Origin: Variovorax jilinensis
Lineage (GTDB): Bacteria; Pseudomonadota; Gammaproteobacteria; Burkholderiales; Burkholderiaceae_C
Reading direction: 5' to 3'
Length of the DNA: 64,000 bases
Assembly (NCBI RefSeq): GCF_030316885.1
Contig: NZ_JASZYQ010000001.1
Coordinates: 806,001-870,000 of the forward strand
This document shows, in pieces, positions 26,110-35,678 of the stretch. How positions within the stretch are numbered: the stretch's first letter is position 1; each line of letters opens with the position of its first letter. The position numbers were made by a program, and so were the translations under genes. The notes under the pieces are model-generated. The model was not told where the DNA came from and did no database searches. It saw only the letters and a list, made by a program, of their open reading frames with translations.

Positions 26110-26985
26110 ATGAGCAATGCCGGACAGGTCGACGTCGTCGGGATGAGCTACCTCGACACCGTGCCGCGCAAGATGGTCACGGTGTATCTGCCGCTGGTGG
26201 TGTTCCTGATCGTGCTGCTGTTCCCGTTCTACTGGATGGCGATCACGGCCGTGAAGCCCGAGGCCGAGCTGCTCTCGCGCGAGGGCAATCCGTTCTGGGT
26301 GATCGCGCCCACGCTCAACCATTTCCACAAGCTGCTGTTCGAGACCGCCTATCCGCAGTGGCTCTGGAACACGGTGCTGGTGTCGGTGGTGTCGACCTTC
26401 GCCTCGCTCGCGGTCTCGGTGCTGGCGGCGTATGCGATCGAGCGCCTGCGCTTCAACGGCTCGCGCCAGACCGGCCTCGCGATCTTCCTGGCCTACCTGG
26501 TGCCGCCGTCGATCCTGTTCATCCCGCTGGCCAGCGTGGTGTTCAACCTCGGCCTGTTCGACACGCGCTGGGCACTGATCCTGACCTATCCGACCTTCCT
26601 GATCCCGTTCTGCACCTGGCTGCTGATGGGCTACTTCCGCTCGATCCCGGCCGAGCTCGAGGAATGCGCGCTGATCGACGGCGCGAGCCGCTGGCAGATC
26701 CTCGTGAAGATCGTGCTGCCGCTTGCGGTGCCTGGCCTGATCTCGGCCGGCATCTTCGCCTTCACGCTGTCGTGGAACGAGTTCATCTACGCGCTGACCT
26801 TCATCTCGTCGTCCGAGATCAAGACGCTGCCGGTGGGCGTGGTGACCGAGCTCGTGCAGGGCGACGTCTACCAATGGGGTCCGCTGATGGCCGGCGCCTT
26901 GCTGGGCTCGCTGCCGGTGGCCTTCATCTATTCGTTCTTCGTGGAGTACTACGTCTCCGGCCTGACCGGTTCGGTCAAGGAGTGA
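26110..26985 (+). CDS. Carbohydrate ABC transporter permease (MalG/UgpE type)
   Basis: A 291-residue partner permease with six helices. Its EAA loop, ELEECALIDGASRWQILVKI, is near residue 185. ATG 26110 follows GAGGAGA. It completes the importer (ATPase, binding protein, MalF-like, MalG-like). Its 3' end overlaps the tail of the convergent BTAD regulator gene by 11 bp, so the importer operon ends here; no obvious terminator hairpin is seen. Confidence 0.9.
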   Translation: MSNAGQVDVVGMSYLDTVPRKMVTVYLPLVVFLIVLLFPFYWMAITAVKPEAELLSREGNPFWVIAPTLNHFHKLLFETAYPQWLWNTVLVSVVSTFASLAVSVLAAYAIERLRFNGSRQTGLAIFLAYLVPPSILFIPLASVVFNLGLFDTRWALILTYPTFLIPFCTWLLMGYFRSIPAELEECALIDGASRWQILVKIVLPLAVPGLISAGIFAFTLSWNEFIYALTFISSSEIKTLPVGVVTELVQGDVYQWGPLMAGALLGSLPVAFIYSFFVEYYVSGLTGSVKE

Positions 26986-28774
26986 GCCCGGCCGCGCGGC
27001 GAAGCAGCGGGTTGTCGATGTCGGTTGCGGCCAGTCTGGCCGCCGCGCCGCTCGCGCCGTCGCCGAGTGCGGCTGCGTGCAGGCCGGCACGCACTCCGAG
27101 TTCGCGCATGCCGGTGCGCGACGCCATGTGGCCCAGCGCCTCGATCCAGCCCGGTGCCTGCGCCAGCCGCTCGTCCACGGCAAGGCCGCACAGGGTCTCG
27201 AGCGCATAGGCCTTGCACCACAGGTAGGCGTCGGGCAGGCGCACCGCGCGCGCCATGGTGTCGACCAGGATCTCGACCGCGCGACCGGCCTCGCCACGGG
27301 CCAGCGCGATGCGGCCGAGCCCGCGCCCCGCGATGCCCTCCCAGCACGGGTCGCCGAGCTGGCATCCGAGCGCGAACGCGTGCTCGAAGCGCTCGGCCGC
27401 GGCGCCGACGTCGCCCCGAGCCAGGTCGACCTCGGCCCGCAGCGACTGCGGCCACGGCAGCAATGCGGTCCAGCCCTGCTCGGCGATCGCGACCGATCGG
27501 TCGAGCACGTCGGTGGCGCCCGCCAGATCGCCGCACAGCAGCAGTGCGCGGCCCTGCATCGACAGCGCATAGGCGATCTGCCTGCGGTCGCCGACGCCGC
27601 CCGCAAGCGCAGCGGCATGGCGCAGCATGGCGATCGCGTCCGCGTAGTGCGCGGTGTCGCTGAGCACCGCGCCATGCACGGTCGCAATGCGTGCCTGCTC
27701 GGCCGGCTCTCCTTCGGCGAGCAGCGCGGCGCGGCGCAGCCAGCCTGCCGCCCGTTCGTAGCGCCCGCGCAGGAACTCGACATAGCCGAGCTCGCGGCAG
27801 GCGGCCGCCGCGATCGAGGGCGACGCCCGCTCGCCGACCGCCAGTGCCTCGTGCAGCGCCGTTGCGCCTTCCTCGTCGCGCCCGCGTGCCGCGTGCACCA
27901 GGGCGCCGCCGAGCGCGACCCGCGTGCGGCCGCGCAGTTCGACATCGCCGTCGGCATCGGCTTCGGTGACGGCGCGCCGGAGGCAGTGGAGGCCGGCGTC
28001 GAGCGCACCCGCTGCGATCGCGGCCTCGCCGGCCTGCAGTTGAGCGACCGCGGCGGCGCGGCCCGTGGCCGGACGCGCGGTCGGTGCCGCCGTGGACGTG
28101 CGCAGCGCGGATTCGATCGCCGGCCCGGGCGCGACGCCGAGTTCGCGCAGGAACAGCTCGCGGCAGGCCGCGACCTGGCGCGCTGCAGCGACACCGTCGC
28201 CCGCGGCCGCGAGGCTGCGGATCAGCAGCGCCTGGAAATTCTCCTCGAGCGGGTTGAGCCGCACGAGGCGGGCCGCGAGGTCGGCCGCCTCGCCTGCGGC
28301 ACCGGCGGCAAGGCGGGCCAGCGCGGCCTCGCGCAGCACGGCTTCGGCTGCGGCCTGCAGATGTCGCCGCTCGTTGGCCAGCCAGACCTCGAACGAAGGG
28401 CTGCTCGCGAAGCTCATGCCTTCGAGCAGCTCGTGGCCCAGCCCGGGCAGCCGAAGGGCTTCGGTCCAGCTGCCCGAGGCCACCACCGAGACGTCGATCG
28501 AGGTGGCGGGGTCGACCGCGGGCCGGGGCGGATCGCCGCGCAGCAGCGCGGGCCCGAGCAGGCGGCGCAGTTCGCTGAGGTTCCAGCGCAGCGCCGCGAG
28601 CGGGTCGTCCGCATCCTCGAACAGCAGCGCGGCGAGCTGCCGGCGGCTCGGCGGGCGTTCGCTGCGCAGCAGGCAGGCGAGCAAGGCCCAGGCCTTGTGC
28701 CCGCGCGGCGGGGGCAGCGGCAGGCCGTCGCGCAGCACCTGCGGCGCGCCGAGCAGACGGATCGAGAGGCCCAT
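26975..28774 (-). CDS. BTAD/SARP-like transcriptional regulator with TPR-like C-terminus
   Basis: A 599-residue regulator. An OmpR-like winged helix is at about 1-95 (SIRLLGAPQV at the start, then RRQLAALLFEDADDPLAALR), followed by a bacterial transcriptional activator domain (about 100-225) and some 350 residues of alanine-rich helical repeats resembling TPRs. This is the AfsR/DnrI layout without an NTPase domain. It stands 67 bp downstream of a small DUF4242 gene on the same strand, which may be its partner. Targets are unknown. ATG 28774 gives a canonical N-terminus. Confidence 0.8.
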   Translation of the reverse strand: MGLSIRLLGAPQVLRDGLPLPPPRGHKAWALLACLLRSERPPSRRQLAALLFEDADDPLAALRWNLSELRRLLGPALLRGDPPRPAVDPATSIDVSVVASGSWTEALRLPGLGHELLEGMSFASSPSFEVWLANERRHLQAAAEAVLREAALARLAAGAAGEAADLAARLVRLNPLEENFQALLIRSLAAAGDGVAAARQVAACRELFLRELGVAPGPAIESALRTSTAAPTARPATGRAAAVAQLQAGEAAIAAGALDAGLHCLRRAVTEADADGDVELRGRTRVALGGALVHAARGRDEEGATALHEALAVGERASPSIAAAACRELGYVEFLRGRYERAAGWLRRAALLAEGEPAEQARIATVHGAVLSDTAHYADAIAMLRHAAALAGGVGDRRQIAYALSMQGRALLLCGDLAGATDVLDRSVAIAEQGWTALLPWPQSLRAEVDLARGDVGAAAERFEHAFALGCQLGDPCWEGIAGRGLGRIALARGEAGRAVEILVDTMARAVRLPDAYLWCKAYALETLCGLAVDERLAQAPGWIEALGHMASRTGMRELGVRAGLHAAALGDGASGAAARLAATDIDNPLLRRAAGLTP

Positions 28775-28841
28775 GGCGCGATGGTCGCGCAGGGCGTCAC
28801 CGCCCGCAAGCAGTGCGCCGCCGCGTTGCGCCACCAAGCTC

Positions 28842-29117
28842 TCAGGCCTCGGCCGTGACCGGATCGACGATGGCCGTCACGCGGGCCACGCTGTCTGCCG
28901 GGAAGCCGCCGCGGCGTGCATGCTCGCGCACCAGCTCCTCGCTGGCGGCGTTGTAGATGCAGTACATCTTGTCGGCCGTGGCGTAGCTCTGCACCCACTG
29001 GACCCGGGTGCCCATCTCGTCCAGCACGCTGCAGGATTTCTGCGAAACCGCCTGCAGTTCGGCGGGCTTGAGGGCACCGAGCCCGGGGATGGAACGTTCG
29101 ATCACATATTTCGGCAT
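28842..29117 (-). CDS. DUF4242 family small protein
   Basis: A 91-residue ferredoxin-fold-type protein beginning MPKYVIERSIPGLGALKPAE. The family is widespread, and an actinobacterial member binds nickel; no function is assigned here. Cys47 and Cys62 lie in motifs shared by many members (QKSCSV, KMYCIYNA), though I cannot confirm metal binding. ATG 29117 follows AGGAGT. It precedes the BTAD regulator on the same strand and is divergent from the deaminase at 29194. Confidence 0.8.
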   Translation of the reverse strand: MPKYVIERSIPGLGALKPAELQAVSQKSCSVLDEMGTRVQWVQSYATADKMYCIYNAASEELVREHARRGGFPADSVARVTAIVDPVTAEA

Positions 29118-29193
29118 GGCGGACTCCTGTGGAGGTTGAAGGAGCCCCGACGATAGGCAGCGGACGTGTGAAGACGCGTGTAAGAATTCGAGA

Positions 29194-29709
29194 ATGCCCG
29201 ACATCGATTCATTGCCGCCCCAGGGCCTGCGACCCACGCAGGATCAGATGCTGCGCCACCTGCGCCGTTCGAACGAGGTCGCAAGACGCGCGGTCGGCCT
29301 CGGCCACCATCCCTTCGGCGCGGTGCTGGTCGGACCCGACCAGGAGACGGTGCTGCTCGAGCAGTGCAACATCGACACCGTCAACCATGCCGAGTCGACG
29401 CTGGCGCGCGTGGCCGCCACCAACTTCACGCCCGAGTTCCTCTGGAGCTGCACGCTCTACACCGCGGTCGAGCCCTGCTGCATGTGCGCCGGCACCGCCT
29501 ACTGGGCCAACATCGGCCGCGTGGTGTTCGGCATGACCGAGGCGCAGCTGCTGGCCGAGACCGGCAGCCATGCCGAGAACCCGACCATGAGCGTGTCCTC
29601 GCGCTACGTCTTCGACCATTGCCAGAAGCCGGTCGAGCTGATCGGTCCGGTGCAGGAGATCGCGCAGGAGACCATCGCGATGCAGCGCGAGTTCTGGGCC
29701 ACGCGCTGA
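29194..29709 (+). CDS. Nucleoside/guanine deaminase-like protein (CDA fold)
   Basis: A 171-residue zinc deaminase of the cytidine-deaminase fold. The motifs are complete: HAE at 65-67 (zinc His65, proton-shuttle Glu67) and Cys95-Cys96-Met97-Cys98 (PCxxC type). Length and sequence fit the small GuaD-like branch that turns guanine to xanthine, which would feed the xanthine dehydrogenase in this window. A cytosine or other nucleoside substrate is possible. It stands alone between divergent DUF4242 and the convergent CHAT gene. Confidence 0.82.
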   Translation: MPDIDSLPPQGLRPTQDQMLRHLRRSNEVARRAVGLGHHPFGAVLVGPDQETVLLEQCNIDTVNHAESTLARVAATNFTPEFLWSCTLYTAVEPCCMCAGTAYWANIGRVVFGMTEAQLLAETGSHAENPTMSVSSRYVFDHCQKPVELIGPVQEIAQETIAMQREFWATR

Positions 29710-29754
29710 GCGGAATCCGAAGGCAGTGCCGAGTCGCGAGCAGCCGATCACGCG

Positions 29755-32700
29755 TCATTCGGCCAGCGGCGCCTCCGGCCGCCCGGTGCGTGGCGTGCGG
29801 CCCGGCCTGAGCTGGCCGACCAGCGCCAGCAGCGCATCCGCCATGCGGCGGTAGCCGGGTCCGGCGCCGAGCAGGAAGCGGGCATCGAAGAGCACGGCGA
29901 GCATCTCCATGTGCTCGACCGTGCGGTCGACGTGGCGCACCTTCGGTCCGAGGTGCTCGATCGCATTGCGATACGCCACGAGCACCTCGTCGAGCGCCGC
30001 ATCGCCCACCGCGCCGGCGGCGGCCAGGCTGCCGTCGCGCAGCCGCTCGACCAGCACCGCTTCGGGGCTCAGCACCACGTCCCATGGGTCGCCGCCGAGC
30101 GCATGCAGGCGCGATACCGCGAGGCCGCATTGCCGCGCGAGCGCCACGCCCGCGGCTGCCTCGTCGGCGAGGTTCCAGTCGTCCAGCACGATGCGCAGCG
30201 CCAGGCCGTGCAGCGCGGGGTAGGGCCTGAAGCTGTCGTCGCCGGGCGCGCCCTGGGCCCGTTCGTAGGCCAGCACGCCGGCCTGCGCCGACTCGCCCAT
30301 GCCCTTGGTCCAGCGCTCGCGCTGCGCGGCGCTGCCGCCCGCGCGCAGGAGCTGCAGCGCGAACACCACGGCGCGCCGCTTGTGGCCGCTGGCCAGCAGC
30401 GCATAGCGGTCGCTGTTGACCGCGCTCGACACCCCCGGGGCCCCGAGTCCGGGCCCGGCCACCAGCTTGTCGAGCGACAGCAGCCGCTCGAGCCCCTGCT
30501 CGACCAGCGGCAGGCCCTCGGCGCTGCGGAAGTCCTGGCCCGCGCGCTCGGCACCGAGCTCGATCTCGACCGCGGCCAGCTGTTCGATGTCGCGGATCGG
30601 CACCCGGCCCTGCAGGTCGACCGCCTGGATCGCGGACATCAGGGCCTGTCGCGCCTGTTCGTGGCAGCCGAGTTCGCGCCAGGTGGCGCCCAACGCCGAC
30701 TGCAATGCCGGCAGTCGCAGCCAGGCCGGCGGACAGCGCCGATCGCGGGCATCCTCGATCGCCCGGATGCGGGCCTGGCGGTCGCTGTCGAGCGGCCGGT
30801 CCGGCCGGCGCGAGGCCTCGACGCGGGCCCGCGCCAGTTCGTCGAGCATCTCGTCGAGCGAGACGAAGGCGCTGCGGCCCTTCGATGCGCCGCCGGCGCC
30901 GTCGGCCTCGGCTTCGGCCAGCCAGAGCGGATCGCCGTAGGCCTGGAACGCGCCCCAGGTCACGTTGTCGGGGCGCGCGGCCCAGAGCGCCTGGCGCGCC
31001 TCGAAAACCGCGGTGCCGAAGGGCCTGCGGTTCTGCAGCAGCGACTGGTAGAAGACCTCGCCGAACTGCTGGGCGAGCTTGTCGTCGACCGCCCAGCCGG
31101 CCACCACGACGCAGCGCACGCCGATGTCCATGAGCTCGCGCGCCACGCTGGCGGCCAGCTTGTTGCCGTCGCGCACGGTCGGGCCTGCCGCGCTGCCCGG
31201 ATCGATGCGTCCGAGGTGGCAGCAGTTGAGGAACACCAGCTCGGGCACCGACTCCATCGCCGCGATCTCGGCCGCCGTGATCAGCAGGCCGCCCGACAGC
31301 ACCACGCCGCTGCGGCGCAGGCCGTCGGCGTGCGGCTGCTCGAACACGCCGTGTGCCGACACGTGAAGGATGCGATAGGGCTTGCGGTAGAGCTTGGCCA
31401 GCACGTCGGTGGCCAGCTTGTCGGCGCCGATCGCGCGGCTCACGTCGTAGCCCATGTTGGCGAACAGCGTCGCGATCGCGGTGGCCTCGACCTCGGCGCC
31501 CGCGAGCGCGTCGGGGTCCTGGCGGCCGGGGTTGGCCGGATCCGGGAAGGCCAGGCCGAAGCCCTGCACCGAGGGATTGCCGATGACGTAGGCGTTGCGA
31601 GCCAGGCTCTGGCGCACGTCGCGCCGGAAGGTCGACGAGGACAGCTGCCGCACCACCGGCGTGCACAGCGCGAGCGGCAGCAGCGGGCCGTCGCCCTGGG
31701 CCTCGGGCGTGAACAGAGGGTCGGTCAGCATCAGCTCCCACGGCAGGTTCGCCGTGGCGCCGTCGACCACCAGGACGATGCGCTGCAGCTGCCGCGCCGC
31801 ATCCTTGAAGTCGGGCGGCACGATGAGCTGGAACAGCATGCGGCCGAAGTCGGAATTCCAGCGGGTCTGGCTGATCTGCTGCTGCACCAGGGTCTCGATC
31901 AGGCTGGGCTGGCGCTGCTGCACCACGGTCTCGGCGCGCGCGCGCTGGCCCACGTAGAGGAAGCGCAGCCGGTTCGCGAGACGACTCGCGCCCTCGGGCC
32001 GGGCCACGCCGGGCTGGTCGTCGGCATCGGTGACCACCAGCCGCGGCCAGTAGCTCGCGCCGCGGGTGTCGAACAGGCGCTGGCGCAGCCCCACGCCCTG
32101 CAGCAGCTCGCCGCTGCAGGCCAGCACCGTGTCGCGGGCCGCCGCCGCATCGGCCAGGCGCGGTGCCAGCTGGCGCAGCTCGTAGACCGCGGTGATCGCG
32201 GTGTCGAGGTAGAGCTCGACGATGTCGAGCCGTGCCACGCGCACCGAGAGTCCCGTGGTGCGCTTGAACTTCTCGTTGGCATCGACGACGCCGCGCACGA
32301 TGGCCTCGACCGAAGCCGCGATCGAGAGATTGGCCGACGAGTTGTAGCCCAGCAGCAGCGTGGCCAGCGGCACCTCGCGGTCCTCGCGGCCCATGACGTC
32401 GACCACCTGCAGCAGATAGCGCAGCACGCCCGTGCGCACGGCGAGCATCAGCGACTCCTGGCTCAGGTTGCCCTCGTAGCTGCCGAGACCGGTGACCACG
32501 GCGCCGGTCAGCACGCCGAGCCGGCGGTCGAGTGCGCTCGGCGCGCGCAGCACGACGGCTGCGGTGCCGAGCGGACCGGCATAGAGGTCGAGCGCCTTGC
32601 GTTGCGCGAGCTGGCCGTCCATGAGCTCGGCGTCGATCAGCGCCTCGGTGCCGGCCATCGAGTCGTTCTCGTAGTGGCCGACCATGATCGGGCAGGCCAG

Positions 32701-35667
32701 GAAGCGCAGGTCCATGGCCTTCATGTTGACCTCGAGCCGGAGCTTGCCGCGTGGCGTGATCCGGCTGCCCGGCGTGCCCCCGATCATCGCGGCCGCGAGG
32801 TTGATGTCGTCGATCGCGTTCGGCGGGCCCGGGTCGTAGCTCACGGGGCGCTCGGGCGCGGTCGCGCGCGTGGTCGGCGGATTGCGATCGAGTCGCGCGG
32901 TCGCGCCGGTGACCAGCAGCTCGCCGAGCGCGACGAAACCGTCGGGGGTCGAGAGCAGGTCGCCATGCACCGCGGGCAGGTAGTAGGTGCTGCCGACGTT
33001 GCCGATGCGGCCCGAGTCCCAGGTCACGGTGCCGTCGCCGCGCGCAGTCGACACCATGCGCAGCCGGGGCTTGCCGCCGCGTTCCTCCAGCCGCAGGCCG
33101 CAGGGCGTGTTGGGCGCGATGCCGCACACGTAGATGGCCTTGGGCTGGTAGTCGGCCGGCAGGCTCGGCGGCGTGCCGGCCTTGGCGTCCTCGGTCCAGA
33201 GCCAGCCGGCCTGCGCCAGCGTGTCTGCATCGGGCTGGCCGCAGCGCTGGTCGCCGAACCAGAGATCGGTGTTCTGCGACTTGAGCGTGGCCCAGGTGTC
33301 GGCCTCCCAGTAGGCGTGCGCCTGGCCGCCCTCGGGCTGGCCCTGGAAAGTGTCGACGAACCAGGGTGCTGGCAGCAGCTGCAGCGCGCCGCGGAATCCC
33401 GACACGATGTCGAGCACGTCCTGCATGTCGTGGCGGAAGTCGAGCCGCGCCAGCGAGCGCAGCGAATTGCCCTTGCCGAGCATGTTCTCGACCATCGAGT
33501 GCGAGCCCTGGTGCGGCGTGCCGGCCATGACGAGCCGGGCGCCGTCGCGCTTCATGAGCGCGTCCATGACCTCGCGACGGCGGTAGATGCAGGCCCGCAC
33601 CACCAGCCCGCCCATGCTGTGCGCAAGCAGGCGCACGGGCTGCGCGGTCTGCCGCAGCAACTGCTCGAGGAAGGTGCCGAGCCGCTCGCCGAGCACGTCG
33701 AGCGGCTGGCGCCAGTCGTAGGGGAAGGGCAGCACCTGGTGGCTGGCCGAGAGGTGCTCGCAGATGTCGCCATAGGCCTTGCCGAACAGTTCGCCGGCCG
33801 TGACCTTGTCGGCGCCGAAGGCGATGTTCCGCAGGCCGCCGGCGGCCAGCGACAGCGGATCGAGCCAGACCCGCCGGCCATCGGCATCGAGGTAGGTGCC
33901 CATCACGCCGGGCAGCACGACCACGATCGGGCGGTCTGCTGGCGGCGTGCCCGCGCGCGACTTGCCGATGCCGGCGGCGTCGAGGTTGGTGAAGCCGACC
34001 GGGATCGGCCGGAAGGCGTCGAGGCGGTCGGTGTCGTCGTCGACGAGCCAGTCGCGCATCGCGCTGCGGGTCTCGAGATTGCCGAAGTAGTTGAAATGCG
34101 AGACATCGGCCGCCCGGTCGAACAGCACGCGGGCGTTGCTCTTCACGGCCACGCCCGCGAGCATGGCCGAGGTGTCGACCACGAGGTCGTTGTCGGTATT
34201 CTCGAACAGCAGGAAGTCGGTCAGCAGCACGCCCATGCGCATCAGCAGGTTGCCGCCCTGGATGTCGCCCGCGATCAGTGCCATGCGCAGCCCCGGCTGC
34301 ACAGCGCCGTCGCGCAGCAGCGCTGCCATCGGCGAATCGGGCAGCATCGCCTCGAGGCCCGGTACCAGGTGCGGGTTGGTGCGGTTGCGGGCGATCTCGA
34401 CCACCACGCGCTTGAAGGCTGCGTAGAGCGGGTTGCCGAAGAAGTAGGGCACGTGGCCGATCAGCGTCAGCAGGCCCGAGAGGAAGACGTCGAAGTTTCC
34501 GCTCGCGAGTTTGGTGCCCTGCGCCGGGCTTGCCACGCGAACGTAGCGATCGATCACGGGCGCCTTGTCGCGCAGCATCGTGAACAGGGCGTGGAGCTGC
34601 TCGCGGTGCTCGGCGTGGGCGGTGTCCAGGTCCTTGCGCACTTCGGTCTCGCGCCCTTGCGCATCGCCGACACCCTTGAAGGCGTAGCTGTAGCGGTCGA
34701 TGTGCTGGTCGATGTCCTGCAGGCACATGAGGTCGCCGACCAGGCCGCCGCGCGAATGCGTCACCAGGCTGATGCGAGCGCCGCGCGGCAGCGCGGTGGC
34801 GAGCTGCAGCGCGTTCTCGATCGGGCTCTCGGACAGCGTGCGGTGCTCGAAGCCGTAGATGCCGCCCGGGAAGCGGCTCTCTAGCCGGGCCCAGAGGCCG
34901 CGGTCGCTGCGCTGCAGGTCGCCGAAGCTGCCGAGCGTGCTCGAGCCCGTGCCATGGATGAAGACCAGTGCGGGGCGCGGTTTGCCGTCGGCGTCGATCA
35001 TGCGCGCGGTGTCGTCGGCGGTGCCGCCCTCGAGCTTCGAGGCGCCGTCGTCCCAGCGGTACAGGTGACCTGGCGGGCGCGCGAGCTTCTCCTCGACCGC
35101 CCACATCAGCGCCTTGGTTCCGAGCCAGCTCACGCCCAGGCCTTCGAGACCCGCGAGCCTGGCCTTGCCCTTGCTGCCGAGCAGCTCGCCGAGGCGGGTG
35201 CGGGCCAGGTCCATCAGCGCGTCCTGGCCCACGGCCAGCGAGATCACCTTGCTGACCAGACTGCCGGCGGTGCTCGTGAAGATGCCGCGCTGCATCACGG
35301 CACCCTCGGCATTCATGCGGTCGAACAGCACCCGGCCGTCGGCATCGACCAGATCGGGCCGGTTGCGCAGCAACGCCGCCTGCAGCCGCGCAGGGCTCGT
35401 GATCAGCGTGCCGCCGTCGGCCAGTTCGATCACCAGCACCTCGTCGGCATCGGCCTCGAGATCGGCCGTCCCGCCTTCGGGCTGTCCGCGCGCGGCGGCG
35501 CTCAGGTCGACGCTGTCCCGGGGCTCCAGCAGGCCCGGCGGCAGGAAGTCGTCGGGCGCAGCGCCGGGCGCACCCGTGCTGCGCGTGGCGCTGCGCAGCA
35601 ACGAGGGCAGTTCGGGGTGCGCGCTGCGTTGTCCGGTGATGCGCAGGACGATCGCTTCTTCGGCCAT
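29755..35667 (-). CDS. Giant CHAT-domain protein with two alpha/beta-hydrolase domains and TPR-like C-terminus
   Basis: A 1,970-residue cytosolic protein without an obvious signal peptide. Two lipase-like hydrolase domains can be traced, each with a plausible triad. The first (about 230-560) has Ser305 in THSRGG, Asp494 in TDNDLVV and His524 in VSHF. The second (about 580-920) has Ser684 in AHSMGG, Asp878 in RGDGTV and His901 in AVHGD. Residues 950-1290 are unassigned. A CHAT caspase-like protease domain (about 1295-1585) has His1439 in HVSAHG and Cys1482/1483 in FLNCCHLG. The last 330 residues contain NSDRYALLASGHKRRA, like the TPR-S sensors of conflict systems. The gene starts 11 bp after a metacaspase gene, forming an operon. 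Confidence 0.8.
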   Translation of the reverse strand: MAEEAIVLRITGQRSAHPELPSLLRSATRSTGAPGAAPDDFLPPGLLEPRDSVDLSAAARGQPEGGTADLEADADEVLVIELADGGTLITSPARLQAALLRNRPDLVDADGRVLFDRMNAEGAVMQRGIFTSTAGSLVSKVISLAVGQDALMDLARTRLGELLGSKGKARLAGLEGLGVSWLGTKALMWAVEEKLARPPGHLYRWDDGASKLEGGTADDTARMIDADGKPRPALVFIHGTGSSTLGSFGDLQRSDRGLWARLESRFPGGIYGFEHRTLSESPIENALQLATALPRGARISLVTHSRGGLVGDLMCLQDIDQHIDRYSYAFKGVGDAQGRETEVRKDLDTAHAEHREQLHALFTMLRDKAPVIDRYVRVASPAQGTKLASGNFDVFLSGLLTLIGHVPYFFGNPLYAAFKRVVVEIARNRTNPHLVPGLEAMLPDSPMAALLRDGAVQPGLRMALIAGDIQGGNLLMRMGVLLTDFLLFENTDNDLVVDTSAMLAGVAVKSNARVLFDRAADVSHFNYFGNLETRSAMRDWLVDDDTDRLDAFRPIPVGFTNLDAAGIGKSRAGTPPADRPIVVVLPGVMGTYLDADGRRVWLDPLSLAAGGLRNIAFGADKVTAGELFGKAYGDICEHLSASHQVLPFPYDWRQPLDVLGERLGTFLEQLLRQTAQPVRLLAHSMGGLVVRACIYRRREVMDALMKRDGARLVMAGTPHQGSHSMVENMLGKGNSLRSLARLDFRHDMQDVLDIVSGFRGALQLLPAPWFVDTFQGQPEGGQAHAYWEADTWATLKSQNTDLWFGDQRCGQPDADTLAQAGWLWTEDAKAGTPPSLPADYQPKAIYVCGIAPNTPCGLRLEERGGKPRLRMVSTARGDGTVTWDSGRIGNVGSTYYLPAVHGDLLSTPDGFVALGELLVTGATARLDRNPPTTRATAPERPVSYDPGPPNAIDDINLAAAMIGGTPGSRITPRGKLRLEVNMKAMDLRFLACPIMVGHYENDSMAGTEALIDAELMDGQLAQRKALDLYAGPLGTAAVVLRAPSALDRRLGVLTGAVVTGLGSYEGNLSQESLMLAVRTGVLRYLLQVVDVMGREDREVPLATLLLGYNSSANLSIAASVEAIVRGVVDANEKFKRTTGLSVRVARLDIVELYLDTAITAVYELRQLAPRLADAAAARDTVLACSGELLQGVGLRQRLFDTRGASYWPRLVVTDADDQPGVARPEGASRLANRLRFLYVGQRARAETVVQQRQPSLIETLVQQQISQTRWNSDFGRMLFQLIVPPDFKDAARQLQRIVLVVDGATANLPWELMLTDPLFTPEAQGDGPLLPLALCTPVVRQLSSSTFRRDVRQSLARNAYVIGNPSVQGFGLAFPDPANPGRQDPDALAGAEVEATAIATLFANMGYDVSRAIGADKLATDVLAKLYRKPYRILHVSAHGVFEQPHADGLRRSGVVLSGGLLITAAEIAAMESVPELVFLNCCHLGRIDPGSAAGPTVRDGNKLAASVARELMDIGVRCVVVAGWAVDDKLAQQFGEVFYQSLLQNRRPFGTAVFEARQALWAARPDNVTWGAFQAYGDPLWLAEAEADGAGGASKGRSAFVSLDEMLDELARARVEASRRPDRPLDSDRQARIRAIEDARDRRCPPAWLRLPALQSALGATWRELGCHEQARQALMSAIQAVDLQGRVPIRDIEQLAAVEIELGAERAGQDFRSAEGLPLVEQGLERLLSLDKLVAGPGLGAPGVSSAVNSDRYALLASGHKRRAVVFALQLLRAGGSAAQRERWTKGMGESAQAGVLAYERAQGAPGDDSFRPYPALHGLALRIVLDDWNLADEAAAGVALARQCGLAVSRLHALGGDPWDVVLSPEAVLVERLRDGSLAAAGAVGDAALDEVLVAYRNAIEHLGPKVRHVDRTVEHMEMLAVLFDARFLLGAGPGYRRMADALLALVGQLRPGRTPRTGRPEAPLAE

Positions 35668-35678
35668 CGCTGCGCGCC

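Noticed and set aside
23643..26117. An 820-codon minus-strand frame opposite the sugar ABC importer
   Set aside because: Antisense to recognised binding-protein and permease genes; composition dominated by Arg, His, Asp and Glu, no domain.
29911..34884. A very long open frame on the plus strand opposite the CHAT gene
   Set aside because: It mirrors the codon bias of the GC-rich minus-strand gene, is rich in Arg/His/Gln repeats and matches no family; the minus-strand protein has clear domains.
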